A DNA stretch of 64,000 bases from Candidatus Peribacteria bacterium (GTDB lineage: Bacteria > Patescibacteriota > Gracilibacteria > UBA1369 > UBA12463), in the NCBI GenBank assembly GCA_943354965.1, contig CALRDN010000006.1:16157-80156 (forward strand), written 5' to 3'. Position numbers and translations under genes: made by a program. Below, in pieces: positions 1-9,781 of the stretch; the first letter of the stretch is position 1, and every line of letters starts with the position of its first letter. The notes under the pieces are model-generated. The model searched no databases. It had not been told where the DNA came from and saw only the letters and a program-made list of their open reading frames with translations.

Positions 1-539
1 CTAGCAGCATCCGCAGACGAAGGAAGAAAAAGAGCGGTACGTACCGGATTCTTTGCAGCAAAAATACGTAATTCGCCATCTCGAGAAAATACATTAAAGG
101 CGTTGTTATCAGAAGAAGCCACGGCCCCCTGAGGAACATACACTATCAAAGAATGCGTTGAGCCTATCGAACTAATCCACACCTCTCCACTCTCCAAGAG
201 AATCTCATATGGCGAACTGAGCGAGACGGAAAGAACCTTAAGTTGCGTTGAGGGAGCGAGACGGGCAGTAGATCCCCCGGGGAAAGAAAGACTTACTCCG
301 GTTTTGTCTCCGGAAGTAATCTGATACTTCGAAGAGATTCTATCACCAGACTTTCCATCACGCTTGAGCGCAGGCGCATTCAAAACGGTCGCCGTAGAAC
401 CTGAGTCAAGATGGAGTTGAACATAAGACTCATCCTGCTTCATATAGGAAGTACCAGTCGGAGCAAACCAACCTAGGCTCAACGTCACAAATAGAGCGCT
501 GAGAAGGGCTAAAACAAGTTGATGAGATATCTTTTTCAT
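1..539 (-). CDS. FecR-like secreted/anchored protein, C-terminus cut by window edge
   Basis: The frame is open on the minus strand from an ATG at 539 to the window edge (179 codons, no stop), so the 3' end is missing. The first ~25 residues (MKKISHQLVLALLSALFVTL) form a Lys-rich start and a hydrophobic stretch, a signal peptide or membrane anchor. The rest is beta-rich with FecR-domain hallmarks: a VQLHLDSGSTATVLNAP segment, FPGGSTARLAPSTQL, LESGEVWIS and FNVFSRDGE. In other FecR-domain proteins this fold lies outside the membrane and acts in signalling or surface assembly; the role here is unknown. A promoter with an extended -10 lies just upstream, and the gene is divergent from the S41 protease at 668. 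Assignment to the FecR superfamily is by pattern only. Confidence 0.7.
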   Translation of the reverse strand, partial: MKKISHQLVLALLSALFVTLSLGWFAPTGTSYMKQDESYVQLHLDSGSTATVLNAPALKRDGKSGDRISSKYQITSGDKTGVSLSFPGGSTARLAPSTQLKVLSVSLSSPYEILLESGEVWISSIGSTHSLIVYVPQGAVASSDNNAFNVFSRDGELRIFAAKNPVRTALFLPSSADAA

Positions 540-557
540 GTGTTTTTTATTCCCCTA

Positions 558-587
558 ATTATACCACATTTATAGGATTTTAGTCAA
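558..587 (-). promoter_or_regulatory. sigma70-type promoter of the FecR-like gene
   Basis: On the minus strand TTGACT (582-587) is followed by an 18-nt spacer and TATAAT (558-563), preceded by TGG (extended -10). The start codon lies 18 nt beyond the -10 box. Confidence 0.7.
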
Positions 588-667
588 TCAAGGTAGGTTG
601 CCGAATCCAGCTTCAAATAGTAGAGTAACGGGGCTAATAGAAGACCTATTTCATTACAAAGATCATC

Positions 668-2422
668 ATGAAAAAAATTCTAGCTTCCATACTGATAATC
701 GGACTGCTCATTCCCCTATCTGTACAGGCGGCAAACGATGACGCATCCTCAGGAGACTACACAGAGGCTATCAAGTACATTCACAGCCTAGGGGTAATAG
801 AAAAAGAAATTGATAACTTTTCTCCCAGCAAAAAAATAAGCAAAGGTGAGCTCTACAAACTCATATGGGATAGCGCCGGATTCAAAGGTGAAAAAATCAG
901 CAAAATTCCAACGGGATTCACCGACGTCTCCCCTACCTCAAAATTTGCACCGTATGTGAGAAAAAGCGTTGAGAGCGGCATACTCAAAAAAGGCGGCATG
1001 TTCCTTCCAAATGCAAAAGTATCTCGCATAGAAGCGCTCGAAACGGTATTCACCATCATGGGAATCGGCATCACTCGTGTTTTTGATAAGAAAGAAGTTA
1101 TATTCAAAGATATCCAAAATAACAACAAGTGGGCCCCTCTTGGAAAAACCGCCATGGAGTTCGATATATGGAGTACGAAACAGATGTTCGATCCAAGACA
1201 AAAAATAACACAAGGCGAGCTAGCATATTTCATCTACAAAATTTCATCTCAATTACGGCAAGATATTCCGCAAATTCAAGTAATGCAAATTCCATATCCG
1301 GACTCACAAAGTACATTTGTATCCGACGATGAATTCAAAGTACTGGAAGAAGTATGGGGCAGAATTCACGACAAATTTGTTTTCCGAGACAGAATAAATG
1401 ACAAAAAATTAATCCAAGGAGCCATAGACGGCATGGTAAAAAAATTAGATGATAAGTACACCGTCTACCAAGAACCGTCCGATGCAAAAAATTTCAACGA
1501 AACATTAAGTGGAGAGTTCGACGGCATTGGAATTTCAATTGATTTAATAGAAGGTAAGGTAATCATCATAAGCCCGATAAAAGGAACACCTGCTAATGAT
1601 GCAGGACTCAGGGCAAACGACATCATCCTCGAAATTGATAAAAAAAATATACAAGGACTCAAACTCTCCGAGGTCTCAAGCATGATAAAAGGACCGGCCG
1701 GAACGAGTGTTGAGCTAATTATCGAAAGAGAAGGAAAAAAGAAAACATATACTATCGTCCGCAAGAGAATAAAATTGGATGCGGTAACGAGCGAGATGAA
1801 GGGAAATACCGGCTACATCATGATTCGTAATTTCACGGAAACAAGTGGAGCAGAATTTGGAAGGGAGGTAAAAAGCCTGCTCACAAAAAATCCAACATCT
1901 ATCGTCATCGATCTCCGTGATAATCCAGGCGGATATCTCGATGCATCTCTCCAGATGCTCGACTATATTCTTCCAGCCAAAACTCGTCTCGCATCACTCA
2001 TATTTGCCAAAAGAGAAACGGCAGAGCAGTTCCTCCAAGAGTCAGCCGGAATGGTAGGAAGAGCGGAAGTAGACCCCATCAAGCCTGAGGTAATTTTTTA
2101 TGCTATTGGAAATGGGGAGTTATCAAATCTCCCGATAAAGGTTCTCATCAATGGCGGAAGCGCCTCTGCATCCGAAATCATGGCCGCCTCTCTCAAGGAA
2201 AACAATCACGCCACACTCATCGGAGAAAAAAGCTTCGGCAAGGGCACCGTCCAAGAAATCTCCGACTTCACTGACGGTTCCATGTTCAAACAAACCATCG
2301 GCCGATGGCAGACCCCTAACGAAAATAACCTCACCGCCAATCCCATCAATCCCGACGTTACGGTCGTCGATAATCCAAAAACATTGAAAGATGAAGTACT
2401 GGAATATGCATTAAGTCACTAA
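668..2422 (+). CDS. SLH-domain C-terminal processing protease (S41 family)
   Basis: A 584-aa secreted serine protease of the CtpA/Prc type. Residues 1-21 are a signal peptide (ends VQAA). Three S-layer-homology-like repeats follow (about 30-70, 85-130, 146-192), then a PDZ domain (about 283-360, FDGIGISIDL...) and the S41 catalytic domain. The Ser/Lys dyad is visible: Ser500 in GGSASASEI and Lys525 in FGKGTVQ, 25 residues apart as in E. coli Prc and B. subtilis CtpB. DNPGGYLD is the conserved substrate-groove motif. SLH repeats normally bind cell-wall polymers, so the enzyme is probably held at the cell surface and trims or degrades exported proteins. It converges on the VirB4-like gene, with 21 nt between the stop codons. 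Function is secure at family level; substrates are unknown. Confidence 0.93.
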   Translation: MKKILASILIIGLLIPLSVQAANDDASSGDYTEAIKYIHSLGVIEKEIDNFSPSKKISKGELYKLIWDSAGFKGEKISKIPTGFTDVSPTSKFAPYVRKSVESGILKKGGMFLPNAKVSRIEALETVFTIMGIGITRVFDKKEVIFKDIQNNNKWAPLGKTAMEFDIWSTKQMFDPRQKITQGELAYFIYKISSQLRQDIPQIQVMQIPYPDSQSTFVSDDEFKVLEEVWGRIHDKFVFRDRINDKKLIQGAIDGMVKKLDDKYTVYQEPSDAKNFNETLSGEFDGIGISIDLIEGKVIIISPIKGTPANDAGLRANDIILEIDKKNIQGLKLSEVSSMIKGPAGTSVELIIEREGKKKTYTIVRKRIKLDAVTSEMKGNTGYIMIRNFTETSGAEFGREVKSLLTKNPTSIVIDLRDNPGGYLDASLQMLDYILPAKTRLASLIFAKRETAEQFLQESAGMVGRAEVDPIKPEVIFYAIGNGELSNLPIKVLINGGSASASEIMAASLKENNHATLIGEKSFGKGTVQEISDFTDGSMFKQTIGRWQTPNENNLTANPINPDVTVVDNPKTLKDEVLEYALSH

Positions 2423-2443
2423 TGCAAGAGTCTAAAAGAGTTA

Positions 2444-4531
2444 TTATTCTTTCTGAACTCCGGTTGATTCAGTAGCAGGCGGTATACTGACTGTCGGAGC
2501 TGGAACTGGAGTTATGGTAGGAGTTGGCTCTGGAACTGGAGTTGCCACTGGTACAGCTGGAGGAATGACTTTCGCTTCTACGGGCGCTTCTTTGACTTCT
2601 GGCACTACCTTTGGGGCTTCAACTGGCTGTTGTTCAGACTCTCTTTTTGCCTTCGCCTCAGCCGCGTCTTTCTTAGCCAAAAGTTCTTGAGGATTTGTGG
2701 TAACAATTTGATCTTCTCCATAAGAGGCGATTACCTGAATAGCAGCGTGCTTATTGCCAGCAAAGAAAAGCCCCTGACCGATACCGCTGTTGAGGAGAAT
2801 ATAACGCTCACCTTCGGTGAGATTAAACACCTGTGCCAAATAATCCATCGCAGCAGGAGCCTGCTTGAGAAGGAGCTGCATAGAGGAGTTCGTAATAATC
2901 GGCTTACCAAATTCAGACTTGAAGAAGTCTTCAACGTCCTGAGTAATAGTGGTAATACCGAGGTAGTACTTACGAGCACGCTTGACGAGTCCAAAGAGGA
3001 ATCGAGCGGAATCCGGATGCTGCATAATTGACCAAGCCTCATCAACCACGAGGATTCTTTTCTTCAACTCTCTACGAATCTGACTCCATATATAATTCAA
3101 AATAATGTACATCGCAATCGGCCGGAGAGACTCGTCGAGATCACGGATAGAGAACACCATAAGACCGGTGCTCAAATTGACATTCGTTGGCTTGCTGAAG
3201 AGACCGGCATACGTACCTGAAGTATACTTCTGAAGACGTTGTGCGAGATTCGAGGCGCCATCCATCGTGGAAAGAACCTGATACAAATCTTCAAGTGTTG
3301 GAGGTGGAAGGGTCGAAGGATCAACCATCTCCATCGTAATACCCTTGAGAGAGTACACATCAATAAGTGCTCTATCCAGAATTCCTTCCTCTACAGGGGA
3401 AATTTCTCCCATCATAATTTTGAGGAGACCTAGAATAGAAATAATATTTTGTCGTAAAATATCACCAGGTTGGCCAATCTCATCGGCCATTGGCGGCGGA
3501 AGGTCAAAAGGATTAATACGACGATCAGAGTTGAGGGAGAGGCGGAGGTAGGAGCCGCCGAGCGTTTCAGCGAGGCGTTCGTATTCGTTTTCTGGATCAA
3601 TAATAATCACATCAGTACCAAGCATCATCAAACGAGTAACCTCTAATTTCACAGCATAGGATTTACCTGCACCAGATTTAGCGAAGACGACTGAGTTAGC
3701 ATTTTCCAATCCAAAACGATCGAAGATAATCAAACTATCATTATGTCGGTTAACACCATAAAGGATACCTTCATTCGAAGTAAGTGTAGATGAGGTGAAC
3801 GGGAAGGTACTCGACAATGGTGAAGAGTTCATATTGCGAACCACGTAGAGTTGATCCAAACAAAGAGGCAGTGTTGAATTAAAGCCCTGCTCGGACTGAA
3901 TCTGAGCACGCTTCGTAAGTACCAATTTTCCCCCAAGAAGACTTTCTAACTGCTTAGCAGTATTCTTGATTTTCTTCTCGTCGTCGGAATAAATCGTGAA
4001 ATACAGAGCAAACTGGAAGAACTTCTCCTGTCCTCGCTGAATCTCTGTTCGCAATCCCTCAGCATCCTCAAGTGCCGTCTCTAGGCCAGGATCTCGAATC
4101 TTTCCTTTTTCTTGATCCATATGAATAGAAGACTGCATTTGAGTAACCTTACGCTTCAACACCTTCATAATCTCCGCCGATTCAATAGGATAGATAAACT
4201 GCGAAATATCCATCGCCACCTGAAAGTTAATCAGCGGCGAGAGCCAGTTCATATCCAGATATCTCGGATAGGTAAACACATAAAAAGTCTGAGCATACAG
4301 ACCATCCACTCGAATCATGTCATATCGAATTTCCATCGCAGAAGGAGCGATCAAATCGCGAATCGAAGCAATCCCCTCCTGATAAATTTTCTCTGCTGCC
4401 AGAAGCTCTTTTCTCTCGGCATCTGTCAATTTTCCACCGGCAAGCTGAGAAGCATCTGTCGTCGAAGGAACGGCAACAGTGGTATCCACCAAGTTCTGCG
4501 CTGTCGTAACGGTCTGATTAGTATCTGCCAT
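2444..4531 (-). CDS. VirB4/TraC-like conjugation/pilus ATPase, proline-rich tail
   Basis: A 695-aa cytoplasmic AAA-type ATPase. The first ~270 residues match the VirB4/TraC N-terminal region (AMEIRYDMIRVDGLYAQTFY). The Walker A is AKSGAGKSYA with Lys290, the Walker B is RILVVDEAW with Asp497-Glu498, and ITTITQDVEDFF follows. DPENEYERLAETLGGSY is typical of VirB4 proteins in CPR genomes. The last ~70 residues are a low-complexity Pro/Val/Glu/Thr tail. Such ATPases energise type IV secretion or related surface structures, but no other secretion genes lie nearby; the prepilin peptidase at 23114 is the only pilus gene in the window. A promoter precedes the start. The family call is firm; whether it serves DNA transfer, pili or another machine is open. 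Confidence 0.88.
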   Translation of the reverse strand: MADTNQTVTTAQNLVDTTVAVPSTTDASQLAGGKLTDAERKELLAAEKIYQEGIASIRDLIAPSAMEIRYDMIRVDGLYAQTFYVFTYPRYLDMNWLSPLINFQVAMDISQFIYPIESAEIMKVLKRKVTQMQSSIHMDQEKGKIRDPGLETALEDAEGLRTEIQRGQEKFFQFALYFTIYSDDEKKIKNTAKQLESLLGGKLVLTKRAQIQSEQGFNSTLPLCLDQLYVVRNMNSSPLSSTFPFTSSTLTSNEGILYGVNRHNDSLIIFDRFGLENANSVVFAKSGAGKSYAVKLEVTRLMMLGTDVIIIDPENEYERLAETLGGSYLRLSLNSDRRINPFDLPPPMADEIGQPGDILRQNIISILGLLKIMMGEISPVEEGILDRALIDVYSLKGITMEMVDPSTLPPPTLEDLYQVLSTMDGASNLAQRLQKYTSGTYAGLFSKPTNVNLSTGLMVFSIRDLDESLRPIAMYIILNYIWSQIRRELKKRILVVDEAWSIMQHPDSARFLFGLVKRARKYYLGITTITQDVEDFFKSEFGKPIITNSSMQLLLKQAPAAMDYLAQVFNLTEGERYILLNSGIGQGLFFAGNKHAAIQVIASYGEDQIVTTNPQELLAKKDAAEAKAKRESEQQPVEAPKVVPEVKEAPVEAKVIPPAVPVATPVPEPTPTITPVPAPTVSIPPATESTGVQKE

Positions 4532-4552
4532 AGGTTTTTTTTATTTCTCGTA

Positions 4553-4581
4553 ATTATACCACACAAAGCAGAAAAATTCAA
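4553..4581 (-). promoter_or_regulatory. promoter of the VirB4-like gene
   Basis: Minus strand: TTGAAT (4576-4581), 17-nt spacer, TATAAT (4553-4558) preceded by TGTGG. The same GTGGTATAAT string precedes the genes starting at 539 and 32713. Confidence 0.7.
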
Positions 4582-4666
4582 CCGTCTCAAACAGATCGAC
4601 ATAAATACGTAAAATAAAGCTAAATAGCTTCAAAATGGACGATTAGTCTGGTCAACAGAAAAACGG

Positions 4667-4672
4667 TATGAT
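4667..4672 (+). promoter_or_regulatory. -10 element of gyrA
   Basis: TATGAT preceded by CGG, 34 nt before the gyrA start codon; a TTAGTC 18 nt upstream is a weak -35. A small hairpin, AAGCTA-aa-TAGCTT (4617-4630), lies just upstream of the promoter. Confidence 0.5.
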
Positions 4673-4706
4673 AGAGTGACGCCGGTATTTTTAGACCCAA
4701 TAAACG

Positions 4707-7265
4707 ATGGCTGATAACTCAAAAAAATCGAGCAAGGAGATCAAAAAAGAAGAATTACAGCAAATAATATCGACTGAAACAGAATCAATAAAACGAGAAA
4801 TTTCCACAGAAATGGAGCAGAGCTACCTAGATTACGCGATGAGCGTTATCGTTTCTCGTGCTCTTCCGGACGTTCGTGACGGTCTCAAGCCGGTACATCG
4901 CAGAATTCTCTACTCTATGCATGACCTCGGCCTTTCCGCCGGATCTTCCTTCCGTAAGTCAGCCTTTATCGTCGGTGATGTTCTTGGTAAGTACCATCCA
5001 CACGGCGATAGCCCGGTATATGAGGCACTCGTACGTATGGCTCAAGACTTCGCTATGCGATATCCGCTCGTTCGCGGTCAGGGTAACTTCGGTTCGATTG
5101 ATGGAGACTCCGCAGCTGCTATGCGTTATACCGAGGCAAAAATGGAAAAGGTTACCGAAGAAATTCTCCAGGATCTCGAAAAAGACACGGTCGACTGGCA
5201 GCCGAACTACGATGGACGACTCAAGGAGCCAAAAGTACTTCCTACAAAACTTCCACAACTTCTCTTGAACGGAACTACCGGTATCGCGGTTGGTATGGCC
5301 ACCTCAATTCCACCACATAATATGGGGGAAATTATTGATGGAACCATTCACCTCGCCGATAACCCGGAGGCAACGATCGACGATCTCATGCAATTTATCA
5401 AAGGCCCTGACTTCCCTACCGGAGGTATTATTTACGATACAAGTGCGATTAAAACCGCATATACTACGGGTCGTGGAGGTATCGTTATGCGCGCAGTGGC
5501 CGAGATTGAAGAACGAAAAAATGGTAAATTTGCCATTATCGTTACGGAAATCCCCTACCAGGTTAATAAAAAAACACTTGTTGAAAAAATTGCCGACCTC
5601 GTACGAGACAAAAAACTCATCGGAGTCAGCGATCTCCGCGATGAGTCTAACCGAGAAGGTATTCGTGTAGTAATTGAACTCAAAAAAGATTCCTATCCGA
5701 AAAAAGTTCTCAATCAGCTCTTCAAACAGACGGCCATGCAGTCATCATTCAATATGAATATGATCGCTTTAGTGGACGTCGTGCAGCCAAGATTGCTCGA
5801 CTTGAAACAAGTATTAGAAGAGTTCCTCAAGCATCGCAAAGAAGTCATTACTCGACGAACACAATTTGAATTACGCGTAGCACAAGATCGAGTTCATATA
5901 TTAGAAGGTTTAAAAATCGCCCTCGATCATATCGATGAGGTCATCGCAACTATTAGAAAATCCGATACAAAAGAACTTGCTCATGAGGCGTTGATGAAGA
6001 AGTTCACTCTCAGCGATCGGCAGGCAAAAGCTATTCTCGAGATGCGTCTCCAGACACTTGCCGGATTGGAACGAAAGAAAATTGACGATGAATACAAAGA
6101 ATTAATGGGACTCATAGAAGAGCTCGAATCAATCCTGAAAGATCCAAAAAAGGTCATTAAAATGATCAAAAAAGAGCTCGCAGAAATCAAAGAGAAGTAT
6201 ACCGAGGGCCGAAGAACCAAAATTATCAACGAGGCGGTGGGACAAATTTCTCAGAAAGATACCATCCCTAATGAGGCGATGATCGTCGTACTTACTCAGG
6301 AAAATTACGTAAAGAGAATGCCACCAAGTACCTTCCGTGCACAAAACCGCGGAGGAAAAGGCATTATCGGAGCCACAACCAAAGAAGAAGATGAGATCAG
6401 AATCGTTCGAAGTGCTATGACACACGACGAAATTATGTTCTTCACCAACACAGGTCGCGTCTTCCAGATCCCGGTATACGATATTCCCGTCGCATCACGC
6501 ACCGCGCGAGGTCAGGCTATCGTTAACCTTCTCCAGCTCAAAGATAACGAGTTTGTAACCGCCATGTTCACCGCAGGAAAAGGCATCAAAGGCGAGTTCC
6601 TCTTCATGGCAACCAAGAAGGGTCATGTGAAGAAGACAGAGTTAAAAGATTTCGCCAACGTCAGAAAAACAGGCCTCATAGCCATTAAATTGAGAGAGAA
6701 TGACTCTCTTGAATGGGTACGTGAGACAAACAAGGGGCAAGAAGCGGTCATCGTCACAAGAAATGGCAAATCAATTCGATTCCACGAAAGCGACGTAAGA
6801 CCTATGGGACGCGCATCAATGGGCGTACGAGGAATCTCACTCAAAGATAGCGATGTAGTTGTCGAGATGGATGTTATCCAAGATCCAAAGACCGCAGAAC
6901 TTCTCGTCATTATGGAAAACGGTATTGGAAAATCAACAAACATGGAAGAATATCGTATCCAGAAGCGAGGTGGATCAGGAGTGAAAACAGCCAACGTCAC
7001 CGAGAGAACTGGTCACATTATCGGAGCTCGCGTCATCAATGAAGACACGAACGAAGATCTCCTCCTTATCTCAAAAGCAGGACAGGTCATCCGTGTAAAT
7101 CTCAAACAGATTCCATCAAAGGGTCGTGCAACGCAGGGCGTTTACCTGATGAGAATGGACGAAAAAGATAAAGTCGCATCCATGTCCACGCTCTACGCAG
7201 AAACACCGGAAGAGGCAGCAGCAGCCGATGCGGCAGCGGCAGCACAGACAGAAATGATTGCATAA
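4707..7265 (+). CDS. gyrA: DNA gyrase subunit A
   Basis: An 852-aa type IIA topoisomerase subunit that cleaves and religates DNA during negative supercoiling. The catalytic Tyr141 lies in [11 protein letters not shown] (E. coli Tyr122; this protein has a ~19-residue charged N-terminal extension). The quinolone-binding segment reads HGDSPVYE, with the usual Ser and a Glu at the acidic position. A coiled-coil arm spans about 380-510 and the C-terminal DNA-wrapping propeller carries a GyrA box QNRGGKG at 546-552, which favours GyrA over ParC. The tail is Ala-rich. No Shine-Dalgarno is visible before the ATG. gyrB is not in this window. Confidence 0.96.
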   Translation: MADNSKKSSKEIKKEELQQIISTETESIKREISTEMEQSYLDYAMSVIVSRALPDVRDGLKPVHRRILYSMHDLGLSAGSSFRKSAFIVGDVLGKYHPHGDSPVYEALVRMAQDFAMRYPLVRGQGNFGSIDGDSAAAMRYTEAKMEKVTEEILQDLEKDTVDWQPNYDGRLKEPKVLPTKLPQLLLNGTTGIAVGMATSIPPHNMGEIIDGTIHLADNPEATIDDLMQFIKGPDFPTGGIIYDTSAIKTAYTTGRGGIVMRAVAEIEERKNGKFAIIVTEIPYQVNKKTLVEKIADLVRDKKLIGVSDLRDESNREGIRVVIELKKDSYPKKVLNQLFKQTAMQSSFNMNMIALVDVVQPRLLDLKQVLEEFLKHRKEVITRRTQFELRVAQDRVHILEGLKIALDHIDEVIATIRKSDTKELAHEALMKKFTLSDRQAKAILEMRLQTLAGLERKKIDDEYKELMGLIEELESILKDPKKVIKMIKKELAEIKEKYTEGRRTKIINEAVGQISQKDTIPNEAMIVVLTQENYVKRMPPSTFRAQNRGGKGIIGATTKEEDEIRIVRSAMTHDEIMFFTNTGRVFQIPVYDIPVASRTARGQAIVNLLQLKDNEFVTAMFTAGKGIKGEFLFMATKKGHVKKTELKDFANVRKTGLIAIKLRENDSLEWVRETNKGQEAVIVTRNGKSIRFHESDVRPMGRASMGVRGISLKDSDVVVEMDVIQDPKTAELLVIMENGIGKSTNMEEYRIQKRGGSGVKTANVTERTGHIIGARVINEDTNEDLLLISKAGQVIRVNLKQIPSKGRATQGVYLMRMDEKDKVASMSTLYAETPEEAAAADAAAAAQTEMIA

Positions 7266-7310
7266 AAAATCTTCTACAGCGAAATCATTTTCGCAACGTA
7301 AAAAAAATGC

Positions 7311-7316
7311 TACGAT
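7311..7316 (+). promoter_or_regulatory. -10 box for leaderless transcript of the TSP3-repeat gene
   Basis: TACGAT lies only 6 nt before the ATG at 7323, so transcription would begin at or next to the start codon. No ribosome-binding site is present. Confidence 0.5.
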
Positions 7317-7322
7317 GGCGCC

Positions 7323-8651
7323 ATGAGAAAAGGCGTCATTGTTGCAATATGCTTAGCGCTGGGTACCATGCTCCCTATGGTCGCATTCGCCGCAAATGGT
7401 GATTTGGAATTACTCTCAGGAAGTGCGCGATTCGTACCGGAAAATCCAACGCAAGGAAAATCAACACGCATCTATGCAACGATAAAAAACAACAGCAAGG
7501 ATGACTTATATGGAACCGTAAAGTTTTTTAACAAAACAAAAAATACAAATATTGGAGACGACCAACCCGTATCAGTCATCGCCGGAAAAACAGATGATGT
7601 TTTTGTAAATTGGAACCCATACGCAGGAAAACAAACTATCGAGGTGACCATCATCCCATGGCAAAAAGGCGATAACTCAGCCAACAATGCCTATACCATT
7701 TCTGTAAATGTCGTAGGTGATCTCGATTTCGATGGAATACCGGACGCAATCGATCCGGATATAGATGGTGATGGAACATCCAATGCAGAGGACGCCTTCC
7801 CGTTAGATCCGAAGGAGTGGAAGGATACTGATGGGGATGGAACGGGTGACAACACAGATACGGACATTGATGGAGACGGAGTAACGAACGATCAGGAAAA
7901 AAACATAGGAACCGATCCGGCAAATCCAGATACCGATGGTGACAAAATCTCTGACGGAAAAGACCCTTTTCCGCTCGACCCGAAAGAGTGGAAGGATACT
8001 GATGGGGATGGAACGGGTGACAACGCAGACGCGGACATTGATGGAGATGAACTATCAAACGATCAGGAAAAAAACATAGGAACCGATCCGGCTAATCCGG
8101 ATACCGATGGTGACAAAATCTCTGACGGAAAAGACCCTTTTCCGCTCGACCCAAAGGAGTGGAAAGACTCAAACCGCAATGGTATCGGCGATAATTCCGA
8201 CCCCGACAAAGACGGTGACGGTATTCCAAACACGCAAGACCCGTTTCCGAGTAACATTACGCCCGTTGCTACGTTACAAAATAATCAGATCACCCCGCTT
8301 ATAGTATCGATAGATAAGCCCTTTAAACTCAATGCCGGCCCGAGCTATGACCCGGATGGGAAAATCACGGAAATCAGCTGGACCATCGATGGAAAGAATA
8401 AATATGAAGGAATATCCCCTACTATCACGATTGATGAGCCTGGAAACCACGTAATCGAGCTAAGCGTGAAGGATAATAGTGGCGAAGTAACCAAAAAATC
8501 ATGGAACATCTTCGGTTCAGCTTCAGTTTTCTCTTCGCAGGGTGGAATTGCGACTGTTTTAATTGCCCTTGCGCTTTTGGCAGTCCTTTATTATAGTACC
8601 AAGGCCTTTAGAAAGGACTCTTCGAAAGGAGAACAAAGCCAAAAACACTAA
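7323..8651 (+). CDS. Secreted thrombospondin-type-3 repeat / PKD-domain protein
   Basis: A 442-aa exported, membrane-anchored protein of unknown role. Order of parts: a signal peptide (1-23, ends AFA-A), a CARDB-like beta domain (about 27-135: [20 protein letters not shown]), an Asp-rich calcium-binding TSP3 region (about 138-320) with DxDxDGxxD loops, a PKD-like domain (about 325-395: [18 protein letters not shown]), one transmembrane helix near the C-terminus (about 407-424) and a short Lys-rich tail. The TSP3 part holds two nearly identical 57-residue units encoded by 171-bp DNA repeats. Bound calcium would rigidify the stalk, so a surface adhesin or stalk role is plausible but inferred. 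It lies between gyrA and rpmE with its own -10 box. Confidence 0.85.
   Translation: MRKGVIVAICLALGTMLPMVAFAANGDLELLSGSARFVPENPTQGKSTRIYATIKNNSKDDLYGTVKFFNKTKNTNIGDDQPVSVIAGKTDDVFVNWNPYAGKQTIEVTIIPWQKGDNSANNAYTISVNVVGDLDFDGIPDAIDPDIDGDGTSNAEDAFPLDPKEWKDTDGDGTGDNTDTDIDGDGVTNDQEKNIGTDPANPDTDGDKISDGKDPFPLDPKEWKDTDGDGTGDNADADIDGDELSNDQEKNIGTDPANPDTDGDKISDGKDPFPLDPKEWKDSNRNGIGDNSDPDKDGDGIPNTQDPFPSNITPVATLQNNQITPLIVSIDKPFKLNAGPSYDPDGKITEISWTIDGKNKYEGISPTITIDEPGNHVIELSVKDNSGEVTKKSWNIFGSASVFSSQGGIATVLIALALLAVLYYSTKAFRKDSSKGEQSQKH
7809..8162 (+). repeat. 171-bp in-frame tandem repeat in the TSP3 region
   Basis: Two units, 7809-7979 and 7980-8150, plus the start of a third at 8151. Each begins CCGAA(A/G)GAGTGG and encodes [15 protein letters not shown] followed by the same Asp-rich segment. 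The spacing is exactly 171 bp (57 codons), so copy-number change by slippage would keep the frame. Confidence 0.9.
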
Positions 8652-8689
8652 GGACAAAGCTGAATTACATCTCTCTCAACCCCATTATT

Positions 8690-8947
8690 ATGAAATCAGG
8701 CACCCACCCAAATTACTTCTCCGATGTAAAGATCACCTGCGCATGCGGAAATATCATCGTCACCGGATCAACGAAAAAAGAGCTTAAAACAGAACTTTGT
8801 TCAGCTTGCCACCCATTCTTCACTGGAAAACAGCGTCTCGTAGATACCGCTGGACGTGTTGAGAAGTTCAGAGCACGAGCAAAAGCTACTGAGGAGAAAG
8901 CATCCGTCGCTAAGTCCAAAAAGAAGAAGACTGAGGACGAAGAATAA
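8690..8947 (+). CDS. rpmE: 50S ribosomal protein L31, zinc-binding form
   Basis: An 85-aa large-subunit ribosomal protein. The start [20 protein letters not shown] and the four cysteines Cys17, Cys19, Cys37 and Cys40 are the zinc-ribbon form of L31; [20 protein letters not shown] is the conserved core. The last ~20 residues are a Lys/Glu tail longer than in E. coli L31. It starts 38 nt after the TSP3 protein gene and runs into the ABC transporter genes. Confidence 0.95.
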   Translation: MKSGTHPNYFSDVKITCACGNIIVTGSTKKELKTELCSACHPFFTGKQRLVDTAGRVEKFRARAKATEEKASVAKSKKKKTEDEE

Positions 8948-8979
8948 AGCTTTTCAGGTGGAAGACACCCTTCCCATCC

Positions 8980-9774
8980 ATGAATAAGTTCAAAGCCTAC
9001 ATCAAGATTGGAGTCATAGATGCGCTGGAAATGCGCTTCCAGCTTGTATATTGGCTCTATGTAAATATGGCACCTATCGTTCTGATGGCCTATCTTTGGT
9101 CGAACGTATACTCCAAAAAAGACCTCATCGGTGGCTTTTCACTGAATATGATGGTGACCTACTACATACTCACCCGACTTTTTAACCGTATCGTCTCCAC
9201 CTACAGCGAGGAACGAATCGCGAAAGATATCAAAGACGGACAGCTCAACCAGTTTATCACCCGTCCTATCAGCTATCTCGCCTTCAAGTTTGGCGAACGC
9301 ATCGGCATCCGCATCATCAATCTCGCCATCGTCATCCCGATCTACGCCATTATGATACTTTTTTTGAAAAAATATTTCATATGGCAGATGTCTCTTTTGA
9401 ATTTCACTATTATCAGTGTCAATCTCTTTCTCTCGCTTACATCTTTCTTTCTTCTCGCTTTCATTATAGGACTCATGGCCTTTTTTATGATAGAAACGCA
9501 TTCGCTGAACGGCCTGAAAGAGCAAGTTACCGGACTTATGTCAGGATATATCTTTCCCCTAAGCCTCCTGCCGCCGGAACTCCAACATATATTTAAATAC
9601 CTCCCATTCGCCTATTACTATGACTTCCCTATGCAGGTATATTTCAATCGGATTTCAGTACATGAAATGCTCCTAGGACTCATAATTCAAAGCATCTGGA
9701 TCATCATACTTTACATAATCTGCAAACTGATGTGGAAAAAAGGAACCAAAAATTACGAAGCCACCGGAATCTAA
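8980..9774 (+). CDS. ABC-2 type transporter permease (first of pair)
   Basis: A 264-aa integral membrane protein with about six hydrophobic segments, resembling the ABC-2 permeases of the COG4587/COG3694 group. MVTYYILTRLFNRIVSTYSEERIAKDIKDGQLNQFITRPIS is this family's signature region: an amphipathic stretch where 'I-x-x-G-x-L-x-x-x-L-x-x-P' precedes the next helix. It is the first of a three-gene operon with a second permease 7 nt downstream and an ATPase. The pair probably forms a heterodimeric exporter; the substrate is unknown. Confidence 0.85.
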   Translation: MNKFKAYIKIGVIDALEMRFQLVYWLYVNMAPIVLMAYLWSNVYSKKDLIGGFSLNMMVTYYILTRLFNRIVSTYSEERIAKDIKDGQLNQFITRPISYLAFKFGERIGIRIINLAIVIPIYAIMILFLKKYFIWQMSLLNFTIISVNLFLSLTSFFLLAFIIGLMAFFMIETHSLNGLKEQVTGLMSGYIFPLSLLPPELQHIFKYLPFAYYYDFPMQVYFNRISVHEMLLGLIIQSIWIIILYIICKLMWKKGTKNYEATGI

Positions 9775-9781
9775 ATCATCT

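Noticed and set aside
4112..4612. 166-codon open frame opposite the VirB4-like gene
   Set aside because: It lies fully antisense to a recognised ATPase and its His/Arg/Ile-rich translation resembles no protein family.
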